Both the position numbers and the translations under genes were made by a program. Source: Roseiarcus sp963709655 (GTDB taxonomy: Bacteria > Pseudomonadota > Alphaproteobacteria > Rhizobiales > Beijerinckiaceae). Taken from it: a stretch of 64,000 nt of DNA. The stretch lies in the NCBI GenBank assembly GCA_963709655.1, contig CAVPXF010000023.1:1-64000 (forward strand), given 5' to 3'. A model generated the notes under the pieces. The model was not told where the DNA came from, searched no databases, and worked only from the letters and a program-made list of their open reading frames with translations. Shown in pieces: positions 47,314-56,516 of the stretch; positions within the stretch are counted from its first letter, which is position 1; each line of letters starts with the position of its first letter.

Positions 47314-48568
47314 TCAGCGCGCCTCCGACGTCGAGCAATCCGGTCCCGCCGTCCTCCGCGCCGCCCGCATCACGGCGATGAGGCCGACGATCGCGGCGAC
47401 GAACCCCCCCGCGGCGCCGACGCCGAGCGCTGAGCGCGGCCCGAAGGCGTCGGCGATCCAGCCGACGATCGGCGCGCCGATCGGCGTGCCGCCGAGCGCG
47501 ACGGCGACGCGCAGCGCCATCACGCGGCCGCGCATGGCCGGCTCGGTCGACAGCTGCATCAGGCTGTTCGACACATTCATGACGGTCAGCGCCGCGACGC
47601 CGATGACGGCGAGCGCGGCGGCGAACACCCAGTAAGAGGGCGACAGCGCGCCGAGCCCGCAGCCGAGCCCGAACACGGCCGAGCCGACGATCAGCGCGCC
47701 GAACTGCGGCCGAGCGCGGCCCGCGGCGAGGAGCGCGCCCGTCACCGTCCCGACCGCCATGCTCGAGGAGAGCAGGCCGTAGCCGAAGGCGTCGGCGTGG
47801 AAGACGCCGACCGCCATGGTCGCGATGAAGATCGAGAAGTTGAGGCCGAACGTCCCGATCAGGAACAGCATCACGAGGATCGCAATGAGGTCCGGGCGGG
47901 ACCGGACGTAGCGCAGCCCTTCGACGAAACCTCCCTTGGCGCGATGCGCCCGAGCTATTCGGATGAAGGTCGGGCAAGCGAAGGGCGCAAAGCGAGATCA
48001 GCACGGCGCCGAACGAGGCGCCGTTGATCAGGAAGGCCCAGCCGGTCCCGAACGCGGCGATGATGAGACCGGAGACCGCGGGGCCGATCATCCGCGCCGC
48101 GTTGAACGAGGTCGAGTTCAACGCGACCGCGTTCGAAAGGTCCTTATCGCCCACCAATTCCCCAACGAAAGTCTGGCGCGCCGGGGCGTCGAACGCCGCC
48201 GCCGAGCCGAACAGGAAGGCGAACACATAGACGTGCCAGAGTTGCACGAGGCCGGCGACGGTGAGAAGCCCGAGCGCCGCCGCGAGCGCCCCCATCGTCG
48301 CCTGCGTGGCCATGAGGAGCTTGCGCTGATCCAGGCGGTCGGCGGCCGATCCCGTCCACGGCAGGAACAACAGCTGCGGCCCGAACTGCAGCGCCATCAC
48401 CGTGCCGACCGCCGAGGCGCTGTGATGGGTGAGCCCGGTGAGCACCAGCCAGGCCTGCGCCGTGCGCTGCACCCAGGTGCCGACATTGGAGACGAAGGCC
48501 CCGGCGGCCCACACCCGGTAATTGAAAATGCGCAGCGAGCGGAAGACGCCCGCGCCGCTCGCGGTCAT
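47314..48568 (-). pseudogene. MFS transporter (DHA3/EntS-like), one frameshift
   Basis: The N-terminal part from ATG 48568 reads FRSLRIFNYRVWAAGAFVSNVGTWVQRTAQAWLV..., a typical drug/siderophore-exporter MFS start with about six helices to LRLPDLHPNSS. The C-terminal part (RAHRAKGGFVEGLRYVRSRPDLIAILVMLFLIGTFGLNF... to 47314) is in another frame. Skipping one base near 47953-47957 restores a protein of about 418 residues with 12 helices. Both halves are conserved, so an assembly indel is possible. It overlaps the preceding small membrane gene by ATGA. Substrate unknown. Confidence 0.85.
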
Positions 48569-48894
48569 GGGCGCTGCGGCGCGGCGCCGTCGTTGAACCG
48601 GCCGAAATGCCGCGCGGAAAAAAGCGCCATCGCCAGCACGCCGATCGCCAGCGCCGCGGCGTCGGCGAGGTTTTTGAGGTCGAAATCGCCGACCTGACAG
48701 ACGAGCAGATAGCCGACGACGAGGTTCAAGAAGCCCCACAGCGCATTCAGAGTCGACGAGGACAGCCCCTGCCCCGGCGGATCGGCGAACGGCGTCTGGA
48801 ACGGCCGCCCGCTGACGCCGCTGACGAGATGGGGCACGGCGTTGATGAGGAAGGCGCCGCCGAAAAGATAGGAAATGAGATGCACCCACGACAT
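48565..48894 (-). CDS. Small four-helix membrane protein
   Basis: A 109-residue inner-membrane protein: HLISYLFGGAFLINAVPHLVSGVSG, STLNALWGFLNLVVGYLLV and AAALAIGVLAMALFSARHFGRF. The pattern (PHxxxGxxGxxFxTPFAxPPGxGxSS) recurs in uncharacterised proteobacterial proteins. It overlaps the MFS gene start by ATGA, so it may be a partner or accessory of that exporter. No function is known. Confidence 0.72.
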   Translation of the reverse strand: MSWVHLISYLFGGAFLINAVPHLVSGVSGRPFQTPFADPPGQGLSSSTLNALWGFLNLVVGYLLVCQVGDFDLKNLADAAALAIGVLAMALFSARHFGRFNDGAAPQRP

Positions 48895-49140
48895 GTCAAC
48901 CGCCCTCCAGAAGCGGGCCCCAAATCTTCCTGTTGCTCACGCCGAACCCCTAGCAGATCGGCAGCCAAACTGCAAAGATAATCTTCTCAGTTTATCTACG
49001 TACGGCGAGTCGATCGGCGGCGCCGCCGTTGCGCGCTTTCTGCCGTCGCCGGGTCGGTCGCGGCGACAAACGACGAGGGATCTGCCGAAAGCGTAACGCC
49101 GGGGCCGCGCCAGCGCGCACGAACGCCCTCGCCCGTGGGA

Positions 49141-49166
49141 TCATCCTTCGACAGGCTCAGGATGAG
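49141..49166 (+). repeat. Dispersed CATCCTTCGACAGGCTCAGGATG element
   Basis: Single copy of the element that forms the inverted pair at 16343-16425. It abuts the 3' end of the GGDEF-EAL gene, whose last codons lie beside it. Confidence 0.8.
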
Positions 49167-49167
49167 G

Positions 49168-51942
49168 TTATGGTAATGGCAGCCCGGCCTGGCCGCTGTC
49201 TGGCAAGAATTGTTCGCCGGAAACGCGCCAGGTTCTATCGGAAAAGGCGGTACAGACCGACATTTTCACCAAGTTTCCGAGTTCATTTGCCTCAACCGGC
49301 TTGCTCAAGTAATAGCCCTGCATCTCGTCGCAGTTGTTTTCCCGTAAGAATGCAAGTTGTTCCACCGTCTCGACGCCCTCGGCGATGACCTTGAGTTGGA
49401 GCTTCCGGCCCAAAGAAATCACTGCGCTAGTGACAACTCGATGATGCTCGTTTGTCGTCAGATCGGTAATGAACGATTTGTCGATCTTCAACCGACACAC
49501 CGGGAACGTGCTCAACGCGCTCAGGCTCGAATAGCCAGTTCCAAAATCGTCAATGGAGAACTGCACGCCAAGCCCCTGTAGTTCCTTCATCGTGGCGGTC
49601 GCCGCCTCCGCATCCTGCATGATGAGACTTTCGGTCACCTCGATTTCGAGATATTTGGCCTCCAATCCGCTCTCCTGCAGCGCGTCGATGACATTGGCAA
49701 TGAGGGACTTGTCGTTGAATTGCCGCGCTGAAACGTTCACGCAAACGTTCATATGGGGCAAGCCGGCGTCCTGCCACGCTTTGTTCTGACGACAGGCTTC
49801 GTGCAGGACCCAATCGCCAAGTGGCACAATGTGCCCTGTCTCCTCCGCCATCGGAATGAATTTGTCGGGGGATATCAGCCCCCGTTTCGGATGCCTCCAA
49901 CGGATCAGCGCTTCAACTGCAAAGATTCTTCCCGTCAGCAGATCGAGTTGCGGTTGATAGAAAAGCAAAAATTCGTTTCGTACAATGGCGTTCCGCAATT
50001 CTTCTTGAAGCAATAGCCTATCTCTGGCCTTGATATTGAGATCCGGCGTGTAAAACTGGAAATTATCTCTCCCGATCTCTTTCGCGCGATAGACCGCGCT
50101 GTCGGCGCTGGTCAGAAGAGTGCGGCCGTCAGTTCCGTCGTTGGGGTAACTCGCGACGCCGATGCTGGCCGTCACACGGAGCGTGTGACCCTCGATCAGA
50201 AGCGGAGCCGCGATCGCTGCTCTCAGCTTTTGTAACAGGCAGGAGACGCTCTCGGTCCCCTTGGGCTGATCTGAAAGAACAATTACGAATTCGTCACCGC
50301 CAAGCCGAATCAGCGTGTCGGTCGCCCGCAAGCAAGCGGCCATTCGCCTCGTGGTCTGCTTCAACACCTCGTCACCAGCGTTGTGTCCGAGGCTGTCATT
50401 CACGAGTTTGAAATTGTCGAGATCGATGAAGACGACGACGACTTCGCGGTCGTAACGTTGCGCATACAAGATCGCTTGCGACAGCCGGTCATCGAGCAGA
50501 CTGCGGTTGGGCAGCCCGGTAAGCGGATCATGGTTGGCAAGGAAGTGGATGCGGTCCTCGTCGAGCTTCCGTTCAACCGCGATGCCGGCGGTGCGCGTCG
50601 CGATCATGATGAGTCGCGTCTCGGCATCCGTCGGTTCGCGAACCGACTCGGAGAAAAGCTCCAACGTCCCCAGAACCCGACCATGATGCGAAATGATTGG
50701 CGTCGACCAGCATGACCGTAGACCGTACGTGACTGCGAAGTCGCGATAGTCCTCCCAAAGTGCGTCCTTCATGACGTCAGCGACGATCACCGTTTCGCAC
50801 CGGAAGACCGAAGCTCCGAACGGTCCCGCCTTGGCGCTGATCGCAATGCTGTCGATCGCATCCGAGTAACCCTTGGCCAAGCTCGGCGCCGCGCCGCGCC
50901 GCAAATGGAGTCGATCCTGGTCGAGCAGCAGGATCGAAGCCGATAGCCCTGTGAGCTGAGAGTCAATGGCCCGCACGATCCGGTCGAGTACGGCGTCCAG
51001 CGGCGCGCCGGTCGCAATCATTTCGAGGATCGCCGCCTGTTCATCGCGCGCCGCCTCCGCCCGCACGCGATCGGTGATGTCGCGGGAGACGCCGACGATG
51101 CCGAAGATCTCGTTGACGTCGTTGCGCAGCGGGACCTTTGTCGTCGAGATGCACGTCTCTCTTTTCAGTGGGTCCGCGGCAAATTCTTGCTTGTCGATCA
51201 TCGGTTGTCCGGTCTCGACCACCCTTCGCTCGTCCGCGAAATATTGCCGGGCGAGGTCAGGAGGGCATAGTTCGAGGTCGGTTTTCCCGATCAGAGCTTC
51301 GGGGTCCGTGAACCCCATCCGGAGTGCGGTCGCCTTGTTGGCGATCACGAAGCGACTCTTGTTGTCCTTGACCCAAAGGTTGTCCGGCACCCAGTCAATC
51401 AGCGTCTGGAGGGAAAGGCGCGTGTCGGCCGCAGCGCCGCGGTCCTGAAGACCCGTGATGTCCTCGTGCGTGGAGACCCAGCCTCCATCGGGTGTCGGCT
51501 GATGATGGACCTTGACGGTCCGTCCGTTCTTGAGCGCGATGGTCCAGTTGCTGGGCTTTGCTGACGAGATGAGGGCGCTGCACCAACCGTAATATGCGCG
51601 ACCGTCGTTCGCCTCCGCTGGACAGCTTCCGGCGGCAGCGCAGGATTTTGAGATCTCACGCATTGTCGCGCCGGGCCGGACCTGTTCGGAGGAGAGGCCG
51701 TAGATCTCGGCGTAGCGGCGATTGCACAGGATCATCCGCTCTTGGCCGTCGAAGTAACAGACCCCGACCAAGATGCTGTCGAGGGCGACCTGATAGCGCA
51801 ACTCTTGGGTACGCGGGTCCGACCTCTCGGCGTTCAGATTGACCTCGACCCCTTGAATCGAAGCCGCCAGCGGCGTGGCAAGAGCGAAATCGTCGAAGTG
51901 CTTCGAACGTTTACCCACTCGGTCTATTTGTTCTTTGAGCAC
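49168..51942 (-). CDS. PAS-PAS-GAF-GGDEF-EAL cyclic-di-GMP protein
   Basis: A 924-residue sensor for c-di-GMP turnover without membrane helices. In order: PAS with a Cys-containing loop (about 45-165), second PAS (about 178-300, ending in a PAC block SRDITDRV), GAF (about 305-460), GGDEF (about 470-635, intact RLGGDEFVIV) and EAL (about 650-895, intact EALIRWRH, NVSARQF, DDFGTGYSSL and KIDKSF). Both catalytic motifs look complete, so it may synthesise, hydrolyse, or switch between these. The start is GTG 51942 with GGAG about ten bases upstream. No c-di-GMP receptor neighbours; solitary between an AT-rich promoter region and repeats. Confidence 0.93.
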   Translation of the reverse strand: MLKEQIDRVGKRSKHFDDFALATPLAASIQGVEVNLNAERSDPRTQELRYQVALDSILVGVCYFDGQERMILCNRRYAEIYGLSSEQVRPGATMREISKSCAAAGSCPAEANDGRAYYGWCSALISSAKPSNWTIALKNGRTVKVHHQPTPDGGWVSTHEDITGLQDRGAAADTRLSLQTLIDWVPDNLWVKDNKSRFVIANKATALRMGFTDPEALIGKTDLELCPPDLARQYFADERRVVETGQPMIDKQEFAADPLKRETCISTTKVPLRNDVNEIFGIVGVSRDITDRVRAEAARDEQAAILEMIATGAPLDAVLDRIVRAIDSQLTGLSASILLLDQDRLHLRRGAAPSLAKGYSDAIDSIAISAKAGPFGASVFRCETVIVADVMKDALWEDYRDFAVTYGLRSCWSTPIISHHGRVLGTLELFSESVREPTDAETRLIMIATRTAGIAVERKLDEDRIHFLANHDPLTGLPNRSLLDDRLSQAILYAQRYDREVVVVFIDLDNFKLVNDSLGHNAGDEVLKQTTRRMAACLRATDTLIRLGGDEFVIVLSDQPKGTESVSCLLQKLRAAIAAPLLIEGHTLRVTASIGVASYPNDGTDGRTLLTSADSAVYRAKEIGRDNFQFYTPDLNIKARDRLLLQEELRNAIVRNEFLLFYQPQLDLLTGRIFAVEALIRWRHPKRGLISPDKFIPMAEETGHIVPLGDWVLHEACRQNKAWQDAGLPHMNVCVNVSARQFNDKSLIANVIDALQESGLEAKYLEIEVTESLIMQDAEAATATMKELQGLGVQFSIDDFGTGYSSLSALSTFPVCRLKIDKSFITDLTTNEHHRVVTSAVISLGRKLQLKVIAEGVETVEQLAFLRENNCDEMQGYYLSKPVEANELGNLVKMSVCTAFSDRTWRVSGEQFLPDSGQAGLPLP

Positions 51943-52453
51943 GCCTTTGGGTCTCCAGCGAGATCAAGTGTGAATTACCACCAAGCACGTAGGCGCGTTC
52001 CATGAATTTAGCGTTACCCACGCGCCGAATAGCAATACTGGAAACACGTTTTGTACACTCACGTAGGATAATTATTGACCTTGCCGCTCAAACAAATTAC
52101 GTTTTCTTTCGGCTAGCCAAATAAACCAATAAAGCGGTTGATGCTTAATATTGGATGCTTAACAATTTGATAACACGCAAGTCACGTCGCATCGCTTCAA
52201 TGGTAAGATAGTGTGTGACAGATCTGGCGCCGGCCGGGATCCCGGGTTACGCGGGTTACGGTGACGGGCCGGGGTTTATCGAATGGCGCCTTGGGCGAAG
52301 GTACGTCGCTGAACTGGAACGGGAAATTGGCGTACCCCGTATCCCCCAAAGCGTAGCGCGAGGACATCCGAGAGGGCCTATCGGGACGCCCGACCGACGA
52401 TCCGCGGGGTTTCCGCCCCGACATCCCTCTAAAACGTGGACAGCGAGCATGTA
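51943..52453. other. Promoter region and unclassified sequence
   Basis: About 510 bp. 51960-52200 is clearly AT-richer than the surroundings and likely contains the promoter of the GGDEF-EAL gene (minus strand). 52215-52454 is GC-rich, with opposing open frames that have no recognisable product; TTACGCGGGTTACGG at 52247-52261 is a short direct repeat. Confidence 0.4.
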
Positions 52454-52468
52454 ATATTCCAGGAATAT
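52454..52468. promoter_or_regulatory. Operator of the second mazEF module
   Basis: ATATTC-CAG-GAATAT, 18 bp before the antitoxin start, with the same core and near-identical spacing as the operator at 46665-46685. Outer bases are less symmetric than in module 1. Confidence 0.78.
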
Positions 52469-52486
52469 CACCAATAGGAGCAGGCC

Positions 52487-52747
52487 ATGCCGCGCGCCGT
52501 CATTGGACGCTGGGGAAAGAACCTGGCGATCCGCTTTCCCGCCGAGGTCGCCGCAGCAGCACGGCTCGGCGAGGATGAACGGGAGGAGATCGCCGCGTCG
52601 GGCGACGCCGTGGTCATCCGCAAACTGCCCGCCGAAACTGCGGTGGAAACCTTGTTCGCCGGACGCTCGCCGGAGGCCTGGCGGGCGCTCTACCGCGAAG
52701 CGTTCGATTGTGGCCCGGATCGAGAACGCGGGCGCATCGACGAATGA
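52487..52747 (+). CDS. mazE: AbrB/MazE-family antitoxin (module 2)
   Basis: An 86-residue paralogue of the antitoxin at 46702, alike over its whole length: MPRAVIGRWGKNLAIRFPAEVAAAARL..., EEIAASGDAVVIRKLP, then SPEAWRALYREAF. ATG 52487 has AATAGGAG upstream. ATGA overlap with its toxin. Near-identity of the first 22 residues and of the operators suggests a duplication, or separate acquisition of sibling modules, with possible cross-regulation. Confidence 0.88.
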   Translation: MPRAVIGRWGKNLAIRFPAEVAAAARLGEDEREEIAASGDAVVIRKLPAETAVETLFAGRSPEAWRALYREAFDCGPDRERGRIDE

Positions 52748-53088
52748 GCGAGCGCGAAGTCTGCCCCGACGCCGGCGATCTCGTCTGGATCGACTTCGAT
52801 CCCGAGCTGGGACCTGAAAACAGCAGCGGACGCCCCGCCCTCGTCATCTCGCCCGCGGCGTTCCAGCGCAACACCGGTCGCATGTTCGTCTGTCCGATCG
52901 CGCCGGGCGTGAGCGGCCTGCCGACCGCCGTCCCGCTGCCCGAGGGATCGCCGGTGAACGGCGAAATCTGTGTGCATATGGCGAAAACCGTCGCGGCGGT
53001 GGCGCGAACGGCTCCCCCGATTGTGTCGGCGGTCGCGATGCCGACGAGCGACGTTCTCGCGCTTCTGGCGGTGGTCCTCGGCTTATAG
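52744..53088 (+). CDS. mazF: MazF/PemK-family toxin (module 2), possibly weakened
   Basis: A 114-residue paralogue of the toxin at 46959. The N-terminal half is well kept (DAGDLVWIDFDPELGPEN...GRPALVISPAAF), but two family positions differ: EQAGRRPALV is replaced by ENSSGRPALV, and the SLDALARP helix region is AKTVAAVARTAPP, lacking the Ser-Leu-Asp. These changes may reduce activity; the frame is intact and still paired with an antitoxin. Confidence 0.82.
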   Translation: MSEREVCPDAGDLVWIDFDPELGPENSSGRPALVISPAAFQRNTGRMFVCPIAPGVSGLPTAVPLPEGSPVNGEICVHMAKTVAAVARTAPPIVSAVAMPTSDVLALLAVVLGL

Positions 53089-53459
53089 ATCGGGATGCGA
53101 AGAGGGGAATGCCGGTCTTTTCGCAAAGCTCCGGCGCATTTAAGAGTTCTGGAGCTCGTGGTCCAAACCAAGCGGCCGGCGCCCAACTGGACGACGGCCG
53201 GACTGCGCAAGGATCGGCCATTCCGCAATGGCTCGGCGAACGCGTCATATCCGGCCCTTTGCTGCCTTTCCCCGTCCGTCTCGGTACGGGAAAGGAGCGC
53301 CAAAAGGAGATGTCCCGGTCTCACGCACAGGGCTGAACATGGCTGTGAGGTCGCGAACATCGCCGCATCCTCGAATTTCCCCCCTCGGCGCGAGCGGCTA
53401 CGACAGGCTGTTAGCCTTGATCCCGCGTCTTCGTGACGATCTCGTCGAACGAGACGCCA
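53089..53459. other. Intergenic, no gene recognised
   Basis: About 370 bp between the second toxin and the convergent RDD gene. Open frames are short and without family features. A GACGATCTCGTCGAACGAGACG inverted element lies near 53432-53453, close to the RDD stop, and may act in termination. Confidence 0.4.
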
Positions 53460-54077
53460 TCAGCGTCGCTTTATGATGACTAACGCCCCAGCAAATTGAT
53501 CATGTAGTGCTTGCTTCCTTTCGGTGAAGGCAACCATCAGAAAGCCAATACCAAAGATTACTGATGAAACAAATTTCCCCCAATATCGCGCGTTTGCCTG
53601 CCCAAATCCAATCCTGCCGAATTCGTAGTTCGTAACAATTATGCTCAGAACCATTTTTCCTGGCGTCGCTTGCATTGAAGAAGATTCCAACGCAGTAAAA
53701 TATAGGCAGTCGGCTGCAATACCCCATATAAAGCCTACGACACCAGCCCCAGTGCCAATCGAGCCAGGACTGATATCGCCCCAAGTCGTCGCCGCTGCTA
53801 AAAATCCATACATCAAACCAATAAAGCTACCTCCAATACATCCAATAATTACGACTATTATCGAGTCGATCAAAAATGCCACCAACCGCCGCCAAAATCC
53901 AGCGTAACGTGCCGTGTCCTGATTTTCCTCAAAATGTTGTGTTGCATTCAGCACATTGGGGAGGACATCAACTTCAGTATGAACGCGAAAGTATTGTTGA
54001 TAAAACTCATCGGCGCTCAACGCTCCGGAGCTCTTTAATTTCCGCGGTCTTTCAAAAGCTTCGATACAAACAACCAC
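53460..54077 (-). CDS. RDD family membrane protein with SHOCT-like N-terminus
   Basis: A 205-residue protein. The first about 35 residues (RKLKSSGALSADEFYQQYF) resemble a short SHOCT oligomerisation domain. The RDD domain follows (YAGFWRRLVAFLIDSIIVVIIG..., ending ERKQALHDQFAGALVIIKRR) with three to four membrane helices and the conserved Arg and Asp residues. The start is GTG 54077; a stop codon (TAG) lies in frame just 9 bp upstream, so no longer form exists and no good ribosome site is seen. The gene is AT-richer than its neighbours. Role unknown; RDD proteins have been linked to ion transport. Confidence 0.78.
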   Translation of the reverse strand: MVVCIEAFERPRKLKSSGALSADEFYQQYFRVHTEVDVLPNVLNATQHFEENQDTARYAGFWRRLVAFLIDSIIVVIIGCIGGSFIGLMYGFLAAATTWGDISPGSIGTGAGVVGFIWGIAADCLYFTALESSSMQATPGKMVLSIIVTNYEFGRIGFGQANARYWGKFVSSVIFGIGFLMVAFTERKQALHDQFAGALVIIKRR

Positions 54078-54147
54078 AGCAGGGTCCTATACCAGTTACA
54101 GCCCCAACTTCCGACTGCGGCCTCTCCCACTTGGCCGAAAAGCTTGC

Positions 54148-54969
54148 CTACGCCGACAAGGCGCCCCTCTTGCGCGAGGCGCGATACCCCGCAATCCCAA
54201 GGCTGGCGAAGCCCGCCAGCATCATCACCCAGGTCGATGGTTCGGGGACGCCACCGACCGGCTGAGGCGCGACCCAGAGCAAAGGCGACAGGGCGCCGTG
54301 GGAATAATCGATGAGCAGTTCAGCTACGGGCAACGCGTCGATCGGCCCAAAAGCGCTCAGCGGGTTGTGGCCGAACTGATCGGCCAAAGGCGGCGACGGC
54401 GCGATGATTTCGAGTGTGAAGCTTGAACTGTTCGAGGAGGCCTGAACGCCTTCCGTCTGAGACGCATTCTCGTCTGAAGCCCCTGTCGGGCGATGAGGTC
54501 GTTTGGCGTTTTGGACGACCAGCTCGAAAGGCGACGGCGTGTCGAAAGCGGATCGGAAAAATGACTTGCCGCCGAGCGTGTATTGGTCCTCGCTGTCCCC
54601 GCCCAACCGGATCGGCGGAAAGGTCGGCGCGGATCCGAGGATTTTTAAGCGGACGTCAGGCCCGCGCAAATCCGACGCACAGCGCTCGGAGTCGCCAGCG
54701 GTCAAACAGTCCGGCGACCCGCTATCGCCGTCGGAATCCACGAAGGATCCGAAAAAGCCTTCCGACGCATTTGACACCACCGCGAACGCAGCATGCCCCT
54801 CGCCAGACGCGCCTTCGCCTCCTGCGGCCAAAGTATGCACAGGTTGCGACTGGAAAATCCTGTAGAAAACGGTAGCCGTCGTAGCGGAAGCTGTCGAAGC
54901 CGCCAACGCCACAAATGCGATAATGGCTTTTCCACTCAACGCGGCTGCCCCATTGTGAGCAATTTTCAA
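54148..54969 (-). CDS. PEP-CTERM sorting-domain protein
   Basis: An exported protein of about 273 residues of unknown function. The N-terminal signal runs KIAHNGAAALSGKAIIAFVALAAS...ASA. The middle is low-complexity, Ser/Asp/Pro-rich, with no fold motif. The C-terminus is a PEP-CTERM signal: VPEPSTWVMMLAGFASLGIAGY then RASRKR. It is substrate for an exosortase not in this window. The start is uncertain: TTG 54969 gives a clean signal peptide but has no clear ribosome site, while the frame stays open to 55119. It is the second such protein here (see 1171-2208). Confidence 0.75.
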   Translation of the reverse strand: MKIAHNGAAALSGKAIIAFVALAASTASATTATVFYRIFQSQPVHTLAAGGEGASGEGHAAFAVVSNASEGFFGSFVDSDGDSGSPDCLTAGDSERCASDLRGPDVRLKILGSAPTFPPIRLGGDSEDQYTLGGKSFFRSAFDTPSPFELVVQNAKRPHRPTGASDENASQTEGVQASSNSSSFTLEIIAPSPPLADQFGHNPLSAFGPIDALPVAELLIDYSHGALSPLLWVAPQPVGGVPEPSTWVMMLAGFASLGIAGYRASRKRGALSA

Positions 54970-55119
54970 CGTCGTTAACGAATAAACGGTAACATGTAAA
55001 CGCCCAAGTGCAAGTAAACACCACTCACGTGTTCCCGTATCTCGACGTAATGGTTCGCTAGGTCTCTGACCTGTCCCCCGCTGGTCCCTCGACCGGCAAA
55101 TTCTCAGGCGGGTTTCCAA

Positions 55120-55450
55120 AGTGGATCGGTTTTGAAAGCCTGTGCGGCGCCTTGGACTTTTGGATTAAGGTAGGACATCGACCGCTTTCCCGCCGTCGCG
55201 GTTCGCAGCGCCCGCTTTACGTCGACTCCGGTCCGCCGGCGTGGCGACCAACCGTCAGATTTATCGACCGCGAGATGCGATTCTTCCCAGTCGCATCTCA
55301 CCATAATTGAGCGGACGGAATTGAGCGGACGGCTCCGCGCTCCGTCGGAGGGCGCCTGTCTCGGGCGCGTGGGGGCGGCGAGACGCCGCCCCTCCGATCC
55401 GCCACAATGTCTCTTGCGCGGCCGACGAAACTCTGCTCGGAAGCGCGCCG
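55120..55450. other. Uncertain stretch, possible short minus-strand gene
   Basis: A minus-strand frame continues across 55104-55454. Its last part from ATG 55304 (MVRCDWEESHLAVDKSDG...VDVKRALRTATAGKRS) has a less random composition than shadow frames but no recognised family or ribosome site, so no gene is called. Confidence 0.3.
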
Positions 55451-56002
55451 TCACGGGCCGTCCGGCCGGCCGAGGGGTTCCGACCGGGATTGCCCGGCGA
55501 CACCCCGCTCCGGCAGCCCGAGCGCCGGAGGCCGGGCTCTCCCAGCCTCGGCTCCGATCGTCGCCGCCAGGTCCGGCGGCGGAAGCGCCAGCGCAATCGG
55601 CGCCGCAAGCGCATCCGCTTCCCCCGACGCCCCCGCCCGCCGCGCCAGCGTCAGCGCGAGGCCGTGATAGCGGTCGTATTCGCGGGTGATCTTCAAGACC
55701 CGGTCGACCGCGGCCATATTGCCGTCCTTCATCGCCGCATAGGCGACCAGCATCGTCTCGTTGAGACGCGTGATCTGCACGGCGATGAACGTTTCGGTTG
55801 GCTCCAACGCGCGCCGGGCGACGATGGCCGCAACCCGCTCGCGCGCGCGCCTGAGCGTCAGCCCCTCGCGCAGCGCGATCTCGTCGATCAACTCGCCATG
55901 GGCGAGCGCCCGCACGATGCGCATGTCGCGCATCGCGGTCGCGCGTTTGGTCGCCCGCTTACGCCTCGGCTTCTCCGCGACGTCCAGATCCTCGTTGCTC
56001 AT
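55451..56002 (-). CDS. Conserved hypothetical protein with HTH, terminase-small-subunit-like
   Basis: A 183-residue protein. After a basic N-terminus (KPRRKRATKRAT), residues about 25-70 form a helix-turn-helix-like unit (MRIVRALAHGELIDEIALREGLTLRRARERVAAIVARR), followed by FIAVQITRLNETMLVAYAAMKDGNMAAVDRVLKITREYDRYHGL. Similar unnamed proteins occur in many Hyphomicrobiales and resemble phage terminase small subunits in layout. The C-terminal third is Ala/Pro-rich and disordered. ATG 56002 precedes MSNEDLDVAEK. Function unknown. Confidence 0.65.
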   Translation of the reverse strand: MSNEDLDVAEKPRRKRATKRATAMRDMRIVRALAHGELIDEIALREGLTLRRARERVAAIVARRALEPTETFIAVQITRLNETMLVAYAAMKDGNMAAVDRVLKITREYDRYHGLALTLARRAGASGEADALAAPIALALPPPDLAATIGAEAGRARPPALGLPERGVAGQSRSEPLGRPDGP

Positions 56003-56129
56003 AGTCCAGCCTTTTCTCTATGCCAAAATTCACCGTACCATCGATTCGCTTTTTCAGAAAGATAATGTTACCCGGGCGTCGGTCCGCCCCCCTCGGCGCG
56101 GGGACGGCCGGCACTCAGAGGAGACGGCG

Positions 56130-56420
56130 ATGATCAATCCGATTCAGGCGGCGGAATGGGTCGCGGCGGCGCGCGCCGTGGTGGAGCTGATGCGTTCGGC
56201 CTCGGCGCTCATGCCCAAGGGCCGCGACCGCAACGCCATCGCCAGGCGCCTCGACGAGGCGGACCGGGCGCTCGAACTCTCCAACGCCAAGCTTGCCCGC
56301 GACCTCGGCTACCCGCTGTGCCGCTGCGCGTTCCCGCCAAAGGCGATGCTCTGGGACAGCGCGCGCGGCGCCTTCGTCTGCCGCGCGCCGGGCTGTGGGC
56401 GGGTCGAGTTCGGCGCATGA
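56130..56420 (+). CDS. Small conserved phage-type protein with CxC...CxxxC cluster
   Basis: A 96-residue protein. The N-terminal half is helical (WVAAARAVVELMRSASALMPKGRDRNAIARRLDEADRALELSNAKLARDLGYPLC); the C-terminal half has four cysteines in a zinc-ribbon-like arrangement (CRCAFPPKAMLW...FVCRAPGCGR). The block LARxLGYxLCxCxFPPxxMLW recurs in uncharacterised bacterial and phage proteins. ATG 56130 has GAGGAGAC upstream. It is divergent from the terminase-like gene at 56002, so both may be phage-derived. Confidence 0.75.
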   Translation: MINPIQAAEWVAAARAVVELMRSASALMPKGRDRNAIARRLDEADRALELSNAKLARDLGYPLCRCAFPPKAMLWDSARGAFVCRAPGCGRVEFGA

Positions 56421-56516
56421 GGGTGTGGCGTTCCACTTCGTTGTGTTCGAACCGACGGACCAGCCAGGGCGCGGCAGTATCGGGTCGATACCACCCGGCA
56501 GGCCGACTTTTCGAGT

